From contig NZ_CALSFS010000001.1 of assembly GCF_943736985.1 (NCBI RefSeq), positions 620,001 through 684,000 of the forward strand: a stretch of 64,000 bases of DNA, read 5' to 3'. The DNA comes from Clostridium sp. Marseille-Q2269. GTDB taxonomy: Bacteria > Bacillota > Clostridia > Clostridiales > Clostridiaceae. The translations under genes were made by a program, and so were the position numbers. Under the pieces are notes generated by a model. The model did no database searches and was not told where the DNA came from. It saw only the letters and a program-made list of their open reading frames with translations. Shown here one piece after another: positions 47,265 to 55,717 of the stretch (position 1 is the stretch's first letter; each line of letters begins with the position of its first letter).

Positions 47265-47507
47265 TTATTTACCCATTGTACTTTTTCTTTTTAAATACTC
47301 TTCTTCACTAATTTCTCCCATAGCATACTTTTCATTTAATATTTTAAAAGCATTATTACTACTTAACATATTTCCTCTAACTAGTTTCCAAGCCACATAT
47401 ATTATACCTGAAATTACTGCTAATCTAAATATCATAGGTATAATCATCCAAGCTGACCATCCTCCTGTAAATGCGGCTCCTGATCCGCCAAATCCACATC
47501 CAAACAT
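47265..47507 (-). CDS. SHOCT domain membrane protein
   Basis: An 80-residue protein: a Gly-rich N-terminus with one cysteine (MFGCGFGGSG), one or two hydrophobic segments (about residues 18-44) and a C-terminal SHOCT motif (ILNEKYAMGEISEEEYLKRK). SHOCT modules mediate oligomerisation. Such short SHOCT proteins are frequently encoded beside copper or other metal transport genes, as here (Cys/His-rich protein upstream, HMA fusion divergent). Confidence 0.8.
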   Translation of the reverse strand: MFGCGFGGSGAAFTGGWSAWMIIPMIFRLAVISGIIYVAWKLVRGNMLSSNNAFKILNEKYAMGEISEEEYLKRKSTMGK

Positions 47508-47588
47508 TTTATATCATCCTCCTATAATTATAGATGTAATATTTTATATAATTTTACTTTATCCATTGAATATATTAAACTGATTTTA

Positions 47589-47897
47589 TTATTCTACAGG
47601 TTTATTTAGTTTAGGCACATCTTTCCCATTAGTTTCATTATGCTTACTATCACAACAACTTGATTTCTCATTTTTCCTAAACATCATAGGTAACATTCCA
47701 ATCATCATTATTAGACATAGAAATGGTACTATTTTGCCAATCCAAATCCCTGCACTAGGATTAAGTCTTGATATAAGTGGCAAAAAAGCCACAATAACTA
47801 TGGGTAATCCACAACAAATAATCATGTGAAGCATATGCTTTAATGAACTATGATTATGAGATCCCTGTTTTCCTTTATTATCTCCATGACAATTCAT
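47589..47897 (-). CDS. Cys/His-rich small membrane protein
   Basis: A 102-residue protein starting MNCHGDNKGKQGSHNHS, with CxxH-type and HxH residues, followed by two hydrophobic helices (about 23-42 and 55-75, with an ICCGLP motif) and a tail containing SSCCDSKHNE. The Cys and His clusters on both ends suggest metal binding, probably copper or mercury-type soft metals. The start at 47897 follows GGGAGG by 7 nt. It forms an operon with the SHOCT gene and is divergent from the HMA fusion gene. Confidence 0.75.
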   Translation of the reverse strand: MNCHGDNKGKQGSHNHSSLKHMLHMIICCGLPIVIVAFLPLISRLNPSAGIWIGKIVPFLCLIMMIGMLPMMFRKNEKSSCCDSKHNETNGKDVPKLNKPVE

Positions 47898-48145
47898 ACA
47901 TTTTCCTCCCATATATTTTAAAATATTTATAACATAGTGTAATTATATCTGATTTATATGAAGAACATATGTAGAAGAATAAATCTTTAGTTTTATTATG
48001 TATTAACAACTTGTTTACTTTTTTTAGCGATTTCTTCATATGATCAACACATCTTTTTTATATACTTTTCCATGATAAAAGTTTCACTGTTAGAAATTAA
48101 AATTTATTAAGATAATTTTTAAAATTAAAAGCACCTAAATTATTA

Positions 48146-48173
48146 TAGATAAAGTGTAGTTTAACTTTATCTA
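48146..48173 (+). promoter_or_regulatory. Inverted repeat before the HMA fusion gene
   Basis: TAGATAAAGT (48146-48155) and ACTTTATCTA (48164-48173) form a perfect 10-bp dyad 23 bp before the start codon. No T run follows, so it could be an operator for a metal-responsive regulator. It lies in the 298-bp divergent intergenic region with the Cys/His-rich gene. Confidence 0.45.
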
Positions 48174-48195
48174 ATTAGATATTGGGAGGAATTTT

Positions 48196-50001
48196 ATGAG
48201 TATTAAAACAGAAAAAATTAAAGTTTATGAGATGACCTGTGCTTCTTGTGAAAATCGAGTTGAAAAGGCTATAAAAAAATTGGATGGAATATTAGAAGTC
48301 AAGGCTGATTATAGTCACCAGTTAGTTAAAGTTACATATGATAATACCTTGTGCCATAACAGCAAAATTAAAACTGCAATAAAAAATGCTGGATATAGCA
48401 CTGAACCTTCTAATGACTATAAATTTATGGGTATTCTTATAATTGTTATAGCTATTCTATTCTTAGGCTTAAAAACTAGTGGTTTTGATATGGAACAAAA
48501 ACTTACTAATGCTTCCTATGCAGTTCTCTTTGTAGTAGGTATACTAACATCAATTCACTGTGTTGGTATGTGCGGTGGAATTATGCTTTCACAAAGTTTA
48601 TCTAAAGAAAGTAAAAATAAATTTGAAGCAATGAAACCAGCAATTTTGTACAATATGGGTAGAGTTGTATCTTATACCCTACTTGGTGGAATAATTGGTG
48701 CACTTGGGTCAGTATTTTCACTTTCTATTACTACTAAAGCAGGATTACAAATATTTGCTGGATTATTTATGATTATAATGGGTCTTAATATGGCTGGCTT
48801 TAGTATATTTAGAAAATTCAATCTAAAATTGCCTCACTTTGCCTGCAAAGCAAAAAATAAATCTGGCTCACCATTTATAATTGGACTTTTAAACGGCTTT
48901 ATGCCCTGTGGGCCTCTCCAGACTATGCAGCTTTTTGCTCTAGGTACAGGAAGTGCTGTAAAAGGCGCATTATCTATGTTTATATTTTCTTTAGGAACAG
49001 TACCACTTATGCTGACTTTTGGTGTTCTGTCAGGCCTTTTGAGTAAAGGCTATACTAAAAGATTGCTTAAATTTAGCGGTATTCTTATTGTAGTTCTTGG
49101 ACTCATAATGGGAAATAGAGGGTTGGCAATTGTTGGTATAAACCTTAACCCTATGACTGCTTTCGCTAAAGATTCTAAAAATACAGATAATCCTTCTAAT
49201 GCCAATGTGGCCAAGGCAACTATAAAGAATGGTGTGCAAATAATAAAAATGACTGTTAATAATAATGGTTATACCCCTAATTCCTTTTATGTACAAAAAG
49301 GAATTCCTGTTAAATGGATAATTAATGGTGAAGAACTTAATTCATGTAATAATTCTCTTATAGCACAATCTATAATGGAAAAAGAATTTAAAATAAAAAA
49401 AGGGGAGAATGTAATAGAGTTTACCCCAGGAGATAAAGATATTAATTTCAGCTGCTGGATGGGTATGATAAGAGGTGTAATTAAGGTGGTAGATAAACTT
49501 GATACTGTAGATACATCTAAAGCTGATTCCTCACTACCTCCTGCAAGTACAGGCCCTAGTTGTTGTGCTACCCCAGTAGATGAATCTAGTGATTCTAAAA
49601 AACCTAGCATTTATGGCAACAATCTAAATGCAGTACCAACACAAAAAATAATTAATAAAGCCACTCCATCTGGTGAATATAACAGTGTGAAATTTAAAGG
49701 TATTGGCTATGAATTACAACCTCTAATAGTTGTTACAGGAAATAGCTCAAAAACCAAGTTAACCTTTGACTTAAAAGATTTTGATAATGCTGAAGGAAAA
49801 TATTTAATAATAGATTCAGAAACTCGTAATGTAGTCTATTCTTTTACTGGGAAAAAAGGTATAAATGAAGTAGAATTTAACCCTAAAAAACTTGGTAGTT
49901 ATGAAATATTAAAAGATAATATCATTCTAGGCGGTATTGAAGTTGTTGATAATTTAAATTCTGCTGATTTGAAGAAAATACGTCAAAAATTTATTCAATA
50001 A
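48196..50001 (+). CDS. HMA - TauE/SafE-like - cupredoxin fusion protein, probable metal export or delivery
   Basis: A 601-residue fusion. Residues 1-75 are a heavy-metal-associated domain with CASC (Cys15, Cys18). About 78-330 is a membrane unit of the sulfite exporter TauE/SafE, DsbD-like type with SIHCVGMCGG and GFMPCGPLQTMQLFALGTG. About 350-440 is a cupredoxin-like domain whose expected ligands appear as NSCNNS and NFSCWMGM, with cysteine and methionine in place of histidine. A Cys-Cys linker (SCCATP) leads to a final domain (about 480-600). Strong GGGAGG site. Soft-metal (copper) transfer across the membrane is inferred from the domains. Confidence 0.82.
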   Translation: MSIKTEKIKVYEMTCASCENRVEKAIKKLDGILEVKADYSHQLVKVTYDNTLCHNSKIKTAIKNAGYSTEPSNDYKFMGILIIVIAILFLGLKTSGFDMEQKLTNASYAVLFVVGILTSIHCVGMCGGIMLSQSLSKESKNKFEAMKPAILYNMGRVVSYTLLGGIIGALGSVFSLSITTKAGLQIFAGLFMIIMGLNMAGFSIFRKFNLKLPHFACKAKNKSGSPFIIGLLNGFMPCGPLQTMQLFALGTGSAVKGALSMFIFSLGTVPLMLTFGVLSGLLSKGYTKRLLKFSGILIVVLGLIMGNRGLAIVGINLNPMTAFAKDSKNTDNPSNANVAKATIKNGVQIIKMTVNNNGYTPNSFYVQKGIPVKWIINGEELNSCNNSLIAQSIMEKEFKIKKGENVIEFTPGDKDINFSCWMGMIRGVIKVVDKLDTVDTSKADSSLPPASTGPSCCATPVDESSDSKKPSIYGNNLNAVPTQKIINKATPSGEYNSVKFKGIGYELQPLIVVTGNSSKTKLTFDLKDFDNAEGKYLIIDSETRNVVYSFTGKKGINEVEFNPKKLGSYEILKDNIILGGIEVVDNLNSADLKKIRQKFIQ

Positions 50002-50081
50002 ATAAAGATACTCTGAGAATATAGACAAACTTGTTTTTGCACAGATATATCTGCTTATGTCATAGTTTTGTTAAAATTATA

Positions 50082-50122
50082 AAAGAGGAGTTTATGATAA
50101 AATTAATATCAATCTCCTCTTT
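50082..50122 (-). terminator. Terminator of the 44-aa Cys-Cys protein gene
   Basis: AAAGAGGAG (50082-50090) pairs with CTCCTCTTT (50114-50122), with an inner TGATA/TATCA pairing; the minus strand continues TATAATTTT. The left arm mimics a ribosome site on the plus strand. Confidence 0.6.
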
Positions 50123-50248
50123 CTTACTATCTATTTATATTTATATAAATAAATCACATATTATCTATATATTTTTATACTATATATTATTCATAAAAAT
50201 AATTTATTATTTAAGTTTATATACAATCTTTTTATACACATATATAAT

Positions 50249-50383
50249 TCACTTATTCTTATTAACATTTTTAGTATTATTATTTGATTTGTTTAGATCA
50301 CAACAGTCCAGTTTACCACTTCCTAAAGATTTGCTATTTTCCTGCTCTAATTTTTTTAAAAAGTTTTTTAATAATTTAATCAT
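50249..50383 (-). CDS. Small LDCC-motif protein, 44 aa
   Basis: A short ORF with GAAGGA before its ATG: an amphipathic Lys-rich helix (MIKLLKNFLKKLEQE), then SLGSGKLDCCDLNKS and an Asn/Lys tail. I recall similar short peptides with an LDCCD motif from clostridia near metal genes, but no named family is known to me. The adjacent cysteines and acids could bind a soft metal. It lies between the HMA fusion and the two-component system, on the minus strand. The plus-strand frame here codes for nothing recognisable. Confidence 0.55.
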   Translation of the reverse strand: MIKLLKNFLKKLEQENSKSLGSGKLDCCDLNKSNNNTKNVNKNK

Positions 50384-50518
50384 ACACTATTCCTTCCTTC
50401 TAACAAAATTTTAGGTGCCTGCTATATAAAATAATCTTTATAAATTCTAAGTATTATGAAAGTTAACTTAAGAACAAATAATTTGGATTTATTATTTATA
50501 TAATTACAAATGTATTTT

Positions 50519-51880
50519 TCAACTATTATTTTTATTAAAATAAACTTTACATATAGTTCCTTTACCTTCTTTACTTTCTATATCTATACTTGCATAGTGA
50601 AGGTTCAATATATTTTTTACAATAGTTAATCCTATACCATTACCTTTAAATTGATTCCTACTTTTATCTCCTCTATAAAATCTTTCAAAAATAAAAGGAA
50701 GATCTTCTCTATTTATTCCTATACCATTATCATAAACTTCTACAACTATATTTTTATCCTTTGTATACAGTTTAATTAGTATTTTTCCACCATCTTTAGT
50801 AAATTTAATAGAATTAGAAAGTAAGTTTATAAACACTTGCTTTAATTTATCCCTATCTCCAGTTATTCCATAATTATCATTTTTATCTATATTATATTTA
50901 AAATTAATATTTTTATTTTCTGTTGCCACATAAAAGTCATTATATATATCTTTAATTAACTCATCTAAAAATACTGTTTGAAAATTAATCTTAATACTTT
51001 CAGATTCAAACTCTTTTAATATATTTAAGTTATTTAACAATTTACCAAATCTAATTACTTCTTCATTTAAATAATTTAATCTTTCTTTGGTAACAGGAAA
51101 AACCCCATCTATCATAGCCTCTAAATTATTTTGTAGTACATTCAATGGCGCTCTAATCTCATGAGATATATCTGAAACTAATCTTTTTCTTAGAGAATCT
51201 TGATGCTTTAATTTTTCAGCCAATATATTAACACTTTCTCTTAAATTTTCTAGCTCTTCAATATGGCTTTTACAACTTGATTTTGCATCAAAATTTCCTT
51301 TAGATAAATCTACAGACAAATTGGCTACCTCCTTAATTGGAATGGAAAATTGTCTGGAAAAGTAAAGACTTATTATAACTATAATTATAAGAGTTAAAAT
51401 TCCACTTATCATAATACTCTTATTTATAGATGTTTTAAAATTCATATCTTCTTCAGATAATAATACAGATGAATATTGGCCAATTTCCACATATCCAACT
51501 ACTTTATTTTCTGATTTTATTTGAAAAGTCTTAGTATTATAAACTCCTCTATCTTTTACAGGCATTGTTTTTAATCTTATATCATTGGGATTCATTCCCC
51601 ATATATGCTTTTTATTAGAGTCTAATAGTGTAATACAATAATTACCCATATAAGCTTCATGCATTAAATCAACACCAGAATTTGCGGTCCATTTTCCCTG
51701 TTTATTATATATATCTTCAAAATAAGATACTATATTTTCATGTCTTTTGTCTTGTATATGTGATATATATTCATCAAATTTTTTATTTATAGTTACATTT
51801 ACAAGCATTGTAACTAGTAATATTCCTGTAATGGAACAAATAAAAAATAAAATACTTAATCTTCTTTTAATTGTATGCAC
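50519..51880 (-). CDS. Sensor histidine kinase
   Basis: A 453-residue membrane kinase: transmembrane helix 1 (about 10-28), extracytoplasmic sensor (about 30-155), helix 2 (about 156-174), HAMP linker, then HisKA with the phospho-accepting His in DISHEIRAPLNVLQ, and the ATP-binding N box NLLSNSIKF, G1 VYDNGIGI and G2 GNGIGLTIV. The GTG start directly follows the response regulator's TAA, so the pair is cotranscribed. The stimulus is unknown; proximity to metal genes hints at envelope or metal stress. Confidence 0.92.
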   Translation of the reverse strand: MHTIKRRLSILFFICSITGILLVTMLVNVTINKKFDEYISHIQDKRHENIVSYFEDIYNKQGKWTANSGVDLMHEAYMGNYCITLLDSNKKHIWGMNPNDIRLKTMPVKDRGVYNTKTFQIKSENKVVGYVEIGQYSSVLLSEEDMNFKTSINKSIMISGILTLIIIVIISLYFSRQFSIPIKEVANLSVDLSKGNFDAKSSCKSHIEELENLRESVNILAEKLKHQDSLRKRLVSDISHEIRAPLNVLQNNLEAMIDGVFPVTKERLNYLNEEVIRFGKLLNNLNILKEFESESIKINFQTVFLDELIKDIYNDFYVATENKNINFKYNIDKNDNYGITGDRDKLKQVFINLLSNSIKFTKDGGKILIKLYTKDKNIVVEVYDNGIGINREDLPFIFERFYRGDKSRNQFKGNGIGLTIVKNILNLHYASIDIESKEGKGTICKVYFNKNNS

Positions 51881-52567
51881 TTAACTCTCACCACCAAATT
51901 TATAACCTGCTTTCATAACTGTAACAATATATTTAGGATTTTTAGTATCTTCTTCTATCTTCTTACGAATATTCTTTATATGAACATCAATAGTTCTATC
52001 ATATCCCTGAAAATCCATTCCAAATATTTTATCTATGAGTTGTTCTCTTGACAAAACTTTACCCTTATTTAAAGCAAGCATGTATAATATATCAAATTCA
52101 TTTGGGGTAATTGAAACTTCCTTTTCATTAACTTTTACAACCCTTTTATCATAATTAATGCTCAATATTCCATCATCAAAAATTAACCCTGAACCATTAT
52201 TATTGGTACTTAATCTTCTAAAAAGAGCATTCACTCTTGCTGTAAGCTCTCTAGGACTAAATGGCTTAATCAAATATTCATCTGCACCAATATTTAAACC
52301 CTCTATTCTATCATCTAAAGCTCCTTTTGCTGTTAACATAAAAATATGCACATCTGAAATTTGTCGTATTATTTTACATACTTCTTCTCCACTGATATCT
52401 GGAAGCATTAAATCTAATATTATTAATTGTATATCTTCCGATTTGAATTTCTCTATACCTTTTAATCCTTCTGTAGTACAATATACCTTATACCCTTCTC
52501 TCTCCAAATAGGCCTTTATAACTTCTGAAACTCTCTTTTCATCTTCAATTATTAAAATTTTGTTCAT
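51881..52567 (-). CDS. OmpR/PhoB-type response regulator
   Basis: A 228-residue regulator: receiver domain with acidic pocket (Glu8-Asp9), phosphorylation site Asp52 in IILDLMLPD and Lys in LIKPFSPRE, followed by an OmpR-type winged helix (FDILYMLALNKGKVLSREQL, then RTIDVHIKNIRKKI). The start at 52567 follows AGAGGTGGG; a longer frame from 52609 has no site. It is first in the operon with the kinase. Confidence 0.93.
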   Translation of the reverse strand: MNKILIIEDEKRVSEVIKAYLEREGYKVYCTTEGLKGIEKFKSEDIQLIILDLMLPDISGEEVCKIIRQISDVHIFMLTAKGALDDRIEGLNIGADEYLIKPFSPRELTARVNALFRRLSTNNNGSGLIFDDGILSINYDKRVVKVNEKEVSITPNEFDILYMLALNKGKVLSREQLIDKIFGMDFQGYDRTIDVHIKNIRKKIEEDTKNPKYIVTVMKAGYKFGGES

Positions 52568-53193
52568 ATATCCCACCTCTATTAAAAGATTATTATATAA
52601 CAATTTCATATAATTTATTAATACAATTATTTCAAATTAAATTATATCAATTTAATTTGAAGATAGTATGAAGATTTATTATAAAAAAATAAAAGTCTAT
52701 AAATATACTTATTGCTTAATTATACTTTCATTTTATAAATAATTTTTTTAAATACATGCAATTTATAATTAAGTATTAATCTAAACTTAGCTATAAATTA
52801 CTAAACATCTATAAATAACTAGGTAATAATTTAATCTATAATTCTAGTTGAAATACCGCTAAGAATAATATTTTTCCAATTTAAACTTTGAGCCAAATTT
52901 ATTTAAGGTTACATTAATGTTTTAAAATTTGAATAAGTTTAATAGAATGTTCAGCTAGTACCCACTGGGGAAAGTCAAATTAGGCCTGCCAGAAATTCTT
53001 AAAGAAGCTAACATTATTAAATAAGAACCTTATAGTTCAATAAAAAATATATCATTTACAAATTACTAAGTTTGTTTAACTTACAAAAGTGTTATAATAT
53101 ATAATTCAGTTAATAATCTGCATTTCAGTTTATATAAGTGATAATATCAAAACAATAAAAAAGGCAAATTGAAATGTAAAAAGGAGCAAAATT
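52568..53193. other. Gene-poor spacer with a possible coding scrap
   Basis: Mostly AT-rich non-coding sequence. At 52959-53024 the plus strand reads YPLGKVKLGLPEILKEANII then K and a stop, a protein-like string with no start or ribosome site, which may be the tail of a lost gene. Short promoter-like hexamers precede the AlkD gene. Confidence 0.3.
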
Positions 53194-53880
53194 TTGAATA
53201 AAACAATTAGAGAACAGCTTTTTCAATTATCAGATAAAAAATATCAAAAATTTTCATCATCACTTCTACCTAATACAGATAATATTTTAGGTGTTAGATT
53301 ACCAGATCTTCGTAAAATAGCAAAATCAATTGCAAAAGAAGATTGGCGTAATTTTATATGTAATGCTGATAATGAATACTTTGAGGAAGTTATGCTCCAA
53401 GGAATGGTACTAGGTTATGTTAAAACAAATATTGAAGAACTCCTTAAATATATTAATGACTTTATACCTAAAATTGATAATTGGTCCTTGTGTGACAGCT
53501 TTTGTAACGGTTTAAAATTTACCAAAAAGAATATGAAAACTGTGTGGGCTTTTATACAACCTTTTTTATCATCTAATAAAGAATTTGAAGTTCGCTTTGG
53601 GGTAGTAATGCTATTAAATTTTTATATTACAGAGGAATATATAGATAAGATGCTGAAATTACTAGACAATATAAATCAATCTGGATATTATGCAAAAATG
53701 GCAGTTGCCTGGGCTATTTCTATATGTTATGTTAAATTTCCATCGAAAACTATGAATTATTTAAAAAATAATAATTTAGACCATTTCACCTATAATAAAT
53801 CACTACAAAAAATAACTGAATCTTTAAAAATAGATAAACAAACAAAGACTATTATTAAAAATATGAAACGTAAATCATAG
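53194..53880 (+). CDS. AlkD-like DNA alkylation repair protein
   Basis: A 228-residue all-helical HEAT-like repeat protein of the AlkD family, DNA glycosylases that remove bulky or charged alkylated bases without flipping them. Family features include GVRLPDLRKIAKSIAKEDW, DNWSLCDSFC and AKMAVAWAISIC followed by TYNKSLQKITES. The start is TTG at 53194, 8 nt after AAAGGAG. It is monocistronic. Confidence 0.88.
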   Translation: MNKTIREQLFQLSDKKYQKFSSSLLPNTDNILGVRLPDLRKIAKSIAKEDWRNFICNADNEYFEEVMLQGMVLGYVKTNIEELLKYINDFIPKIDNWSLCDSFCNGLKFTKKNMKTVWAFIQPFLSSNKEFEVRFGVVMLLNFYITEEYIDKMLKLLDNINQSGYYAKMAVAWAISICYVKFPSKTMNYLKNNNLDHFTYNKSLQKITESLKIDKQTKTIIKNMKRKS

Positions 53881-54052
53881 TTAAATTTATCTTATAGAAT
53901 CCTATTGTGCACATTAGATCAACCTACAGTAATCTTGAATCAAAGTTTAACTTGGCAAAATATGATTTCTACAACTACTTTAACTAGTACAAAAGATTAA
54001 TTTAAATATTTACATATAACAATTTGAAAAAACTAAAAGTAAATATAAAATA

Positions 54053-54102
54053 AGAGTCTGTCTTAAAATACTTTTTTAAATTATTTTGAGACAGACTCTC
54101 TT
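54053..54102. terminator. Bidirectional terminator between AlkD and Tlp genes
   Basis: AGAGTCTGTCTTAAAATA (54053-54070) pairs with 54082-54099 with nearly full complementarity, flanked by A/T-rich tails. The rest of 53881-54180 is spacer. Confidence 0.75.
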
Positions 54103-54180
54103 AAATAAATTCCATTTGAAATTGTAATATTTTAAGAGTTAAAAGTTATAAAATATTAAATTTATATAATCTTTTATAAA

Positions 54181-54408
54181 TTACATATATCCATTTTTCT
54201 TATCTATAGCTTCATCTTTAATTTCTTCCCTCATGCCATGAAGTGCTTCTTCTCTTCTTTTATTTTTTTCTATTAAAGTCTTTTTCATTTTTTTATCATC
54301 TGTTTCTGCTATCATTTCATCTGCAAGCTCACAATTTTGAATAGTTTTATCAATATTATATTGAATTCTATCTACATTATCTCTTCTATCATCTGGTTTA
54401 TTTTTCAT
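54181..54408 (-). CDS. tlp: Small acid-soluble spore protein Tlp
   Basis: A 75-residue hydrophilic helical protein, MKNKPDDRRDNVDRIQYNID followed by KTIQNCELADEMIAETDD and a Lys/Glu-rich C-terminus, which is the Tlp (thioredoxin-like) spore protein pattern. It is made in the forespore under sigma-G in Bacillus. Its presence is direct evidence that the organism forms spores. It is monocistronic. Confidence 0.92.
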   Translation of the reverse strand: MKNKPDDRRDNVDRIQYNIDKTIQNCELADEMIAETDDKKMKKTLIEKNKRREEALHGMREEIKDEAIDKKNGYM

Positions 54409-54738
54409 AATATCTATCTCCTTTGCTATACCTATTTTTAAACTTTATAAAACTATTATTTTTATATTATAGTGAACCAATAGATTTTACACTTTATTCC
54501 TATACAAATACCTATGCCTTTTCAAAATAATTTATAGAAATATAGCTAAAAACATGATCACCTTCTTTTTTATTATGGTTAAAAATATATTGTGATATAC
54601 TATGATATTAATGTATTTTAAACTGCAATAACATAAATGAATTGCCTATTAAATGTTCTTGAAATTGTTCTTTAAATTTATCTTTCATAAGCAAAAAAAC
54701 TATAAAGGCCAAATTAACTTTTATAGTTTTATGTTATA
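54409..54738. other. Gene-free spacer
   Basis: I see nothing recognisable beyond AT-rich sequence and a weak AAAAACTATAAA/TTTATAGTTTT pairing near 54695-54732 that may end the DUF4180 transcript. Confidence 0.35.
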
Positions 54739-55098
54739 TTATAAGCTTAAAATCCATTTTTCTCCGTCCTTAATATTATTGAATGTTCTAAAACTATTTC
54801 CTTTATTGGATTCCATAATCATTTCTTTGAATCTCTCATTTAAAATTATTTCATCATTTAAAATGAGCGCAACTTTTATATGATAGTTTATAAATTTCTG
54901 CAACATTATACCTGCTAGTCCTGTTTTAAGATTAAAAAATCTTCAGACAAGATTTTAGAATGAAGTATTAATTTATTTATATCATGTTGGAAGCAAATAG
55001 AAATCATATCTGATATGTTTTGTTCTGAACAAAGTTCTTTATTATTAGAAATACATTGTATTTTTTTTGTTATTGTTTTTAACTACTTTATAATCCAT
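54739..55098 (-). pseudogene. DUF4180 family gene with two frameshifts
   Basis: An ATG at 55098 with GGGAG opens MDYKVVKNNNKKN, then stops. A shifted frame continues QCISNNKELCSEQNISDMIS with ICFQHDINKLILHSK and LSEDFLIL, and a third frame completes KTGLAGIMLQKFINYHIKVA and SNKGNSFRTFNNIKDGEKW to a stop at 54739. The joined product of about 120 residues is a complete DUF4180 protein, so the gene has two single-base frame changes, one at an A8 run near 55056 and one at an A4 run near 54931. It is a recent pseudogene or sequence error. Confidence 0.75.
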
Positions 55099-55111
55099 TT
55101 TATTCAGCTCC

Positions 55112-55437
55112 CTATAAATCATTTTGTTTCACAATGATTTCAATTGAATCTACCATATCTTTAATAAAATTTATACTTCCCCACAATATTACTCTCAACC
55201 TTTCTTCTTTGTCATTATATTTCATATTCATTGTTGATTTTTCTAACTCGGAATCTTTACAATTCATAATAGCTATTAGAGTATTAGATATTCTACTATA
55301 ATCATCCATATCCACATCACTAATATCTACCACAGTAGATACATTTATCTTATTATTTATTGGATTCAGATTTTCTCCATCTCTAGTAAAATCAACATTT
55401 AATTCTTCATTATTTATTTGTAAGATTATGTACAGTT
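55112..55437 (-). pseudogene. Unrecognised gene remnant, copy 1 flanking the feo operon
   Basis: An open frame on the minus strand ends VILWGSINFIKDMVDSIEII at 55112. A 73-residue start exists at 55333 (MVDISDVDMDDYSRIS), but coding-like sequence extends upstream (ELNVDFTRDGENLNP) without a start codon. The region NTLIAIMNCKDSELEKSTM is clearly related to a second remnant at 58620-58809, and both begin with the same 17 bp (TAAGATTATGTACAGTT on the plus strand). No family is recognised. A functional 73-aa protein cannot be excluded. Confidence 0.5.
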
Positions 55438-55480
55438 AAATATGATATAATCACCATTAGTTAAATTAACAGAATGAGAA

Positions 55481-55548
55481 AATAAAAAAGAATCTATTTT
55501 TCAAGTGTTTATCAAAGGAGACTACTTGAAAATAAATTCTTTTTTATT
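55481..55548 (-). terminator. Terminator of the second feo operon
   Basis: A long imperfect hairpin (55481-55506 with 55524-55548, AAAAAAGAAT...ATTCTTTTTT ends, CAAGT/ACTTG core) immediately follows the stop of the Cys-rich gene on the minus strand. Confidence 0.75.
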
Positions 55549-55550
55549 TT

Positions 55551-55697
55551 TTATTTTGATTTAGTAGGTTTACATGAACTGTGACAATTACAACAATTTC
55601 CGCTACAACAATTTCCATTTTTCTTGTCTTTATAAACTTTGTGTCCAACAAAGGCAAATGCTCCTATTACTAATGTACCAATTATAAATGTAGCCAT
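55551..55697 (-). CDS. FeoB-associated Cys-rich protein, 48 aa
   Basis: A small protein beginning MATFIIGTLVIGAFAFVGHK (one helix) and ending in a tail with NCCSGNCCNCHSSC, seven cysteines. AAGGAG lies 8 nt upstream of the ATG, 20 bp after feoB. It is the counterpart of the 51-aa protein of the first feo operon, but with a different cysteine pattern, so each FeoB seems to have its own partner. The role is probably iron capture at the cytosolic exit or redox sensing. Confidence 0.85.
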   Translation of the reverse strand: MATFIIGTLVIGAFAFVGHKVYKDKKNGNCCSGNCCNCHSSCKPTKSK

Positions 55698-55717
55698 AAT
55701 TATTATCTCCTTACGCG

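Noticed and set aside
50031-50414. A 127-codon plus-strand frame after the HMA fusion gene
   Set aside because: Its product is a low-complexity Ile/Tyr/Leu string. Its apparent ribosome site is the arm of a terminator, and the opposite strand carries a better small ORF (50249-50383).
54653-54883. A 76-codon plus-strand frame
   Set aside because: It is antisense to the reconstructed DUF4180 gene and has no ribosome site.
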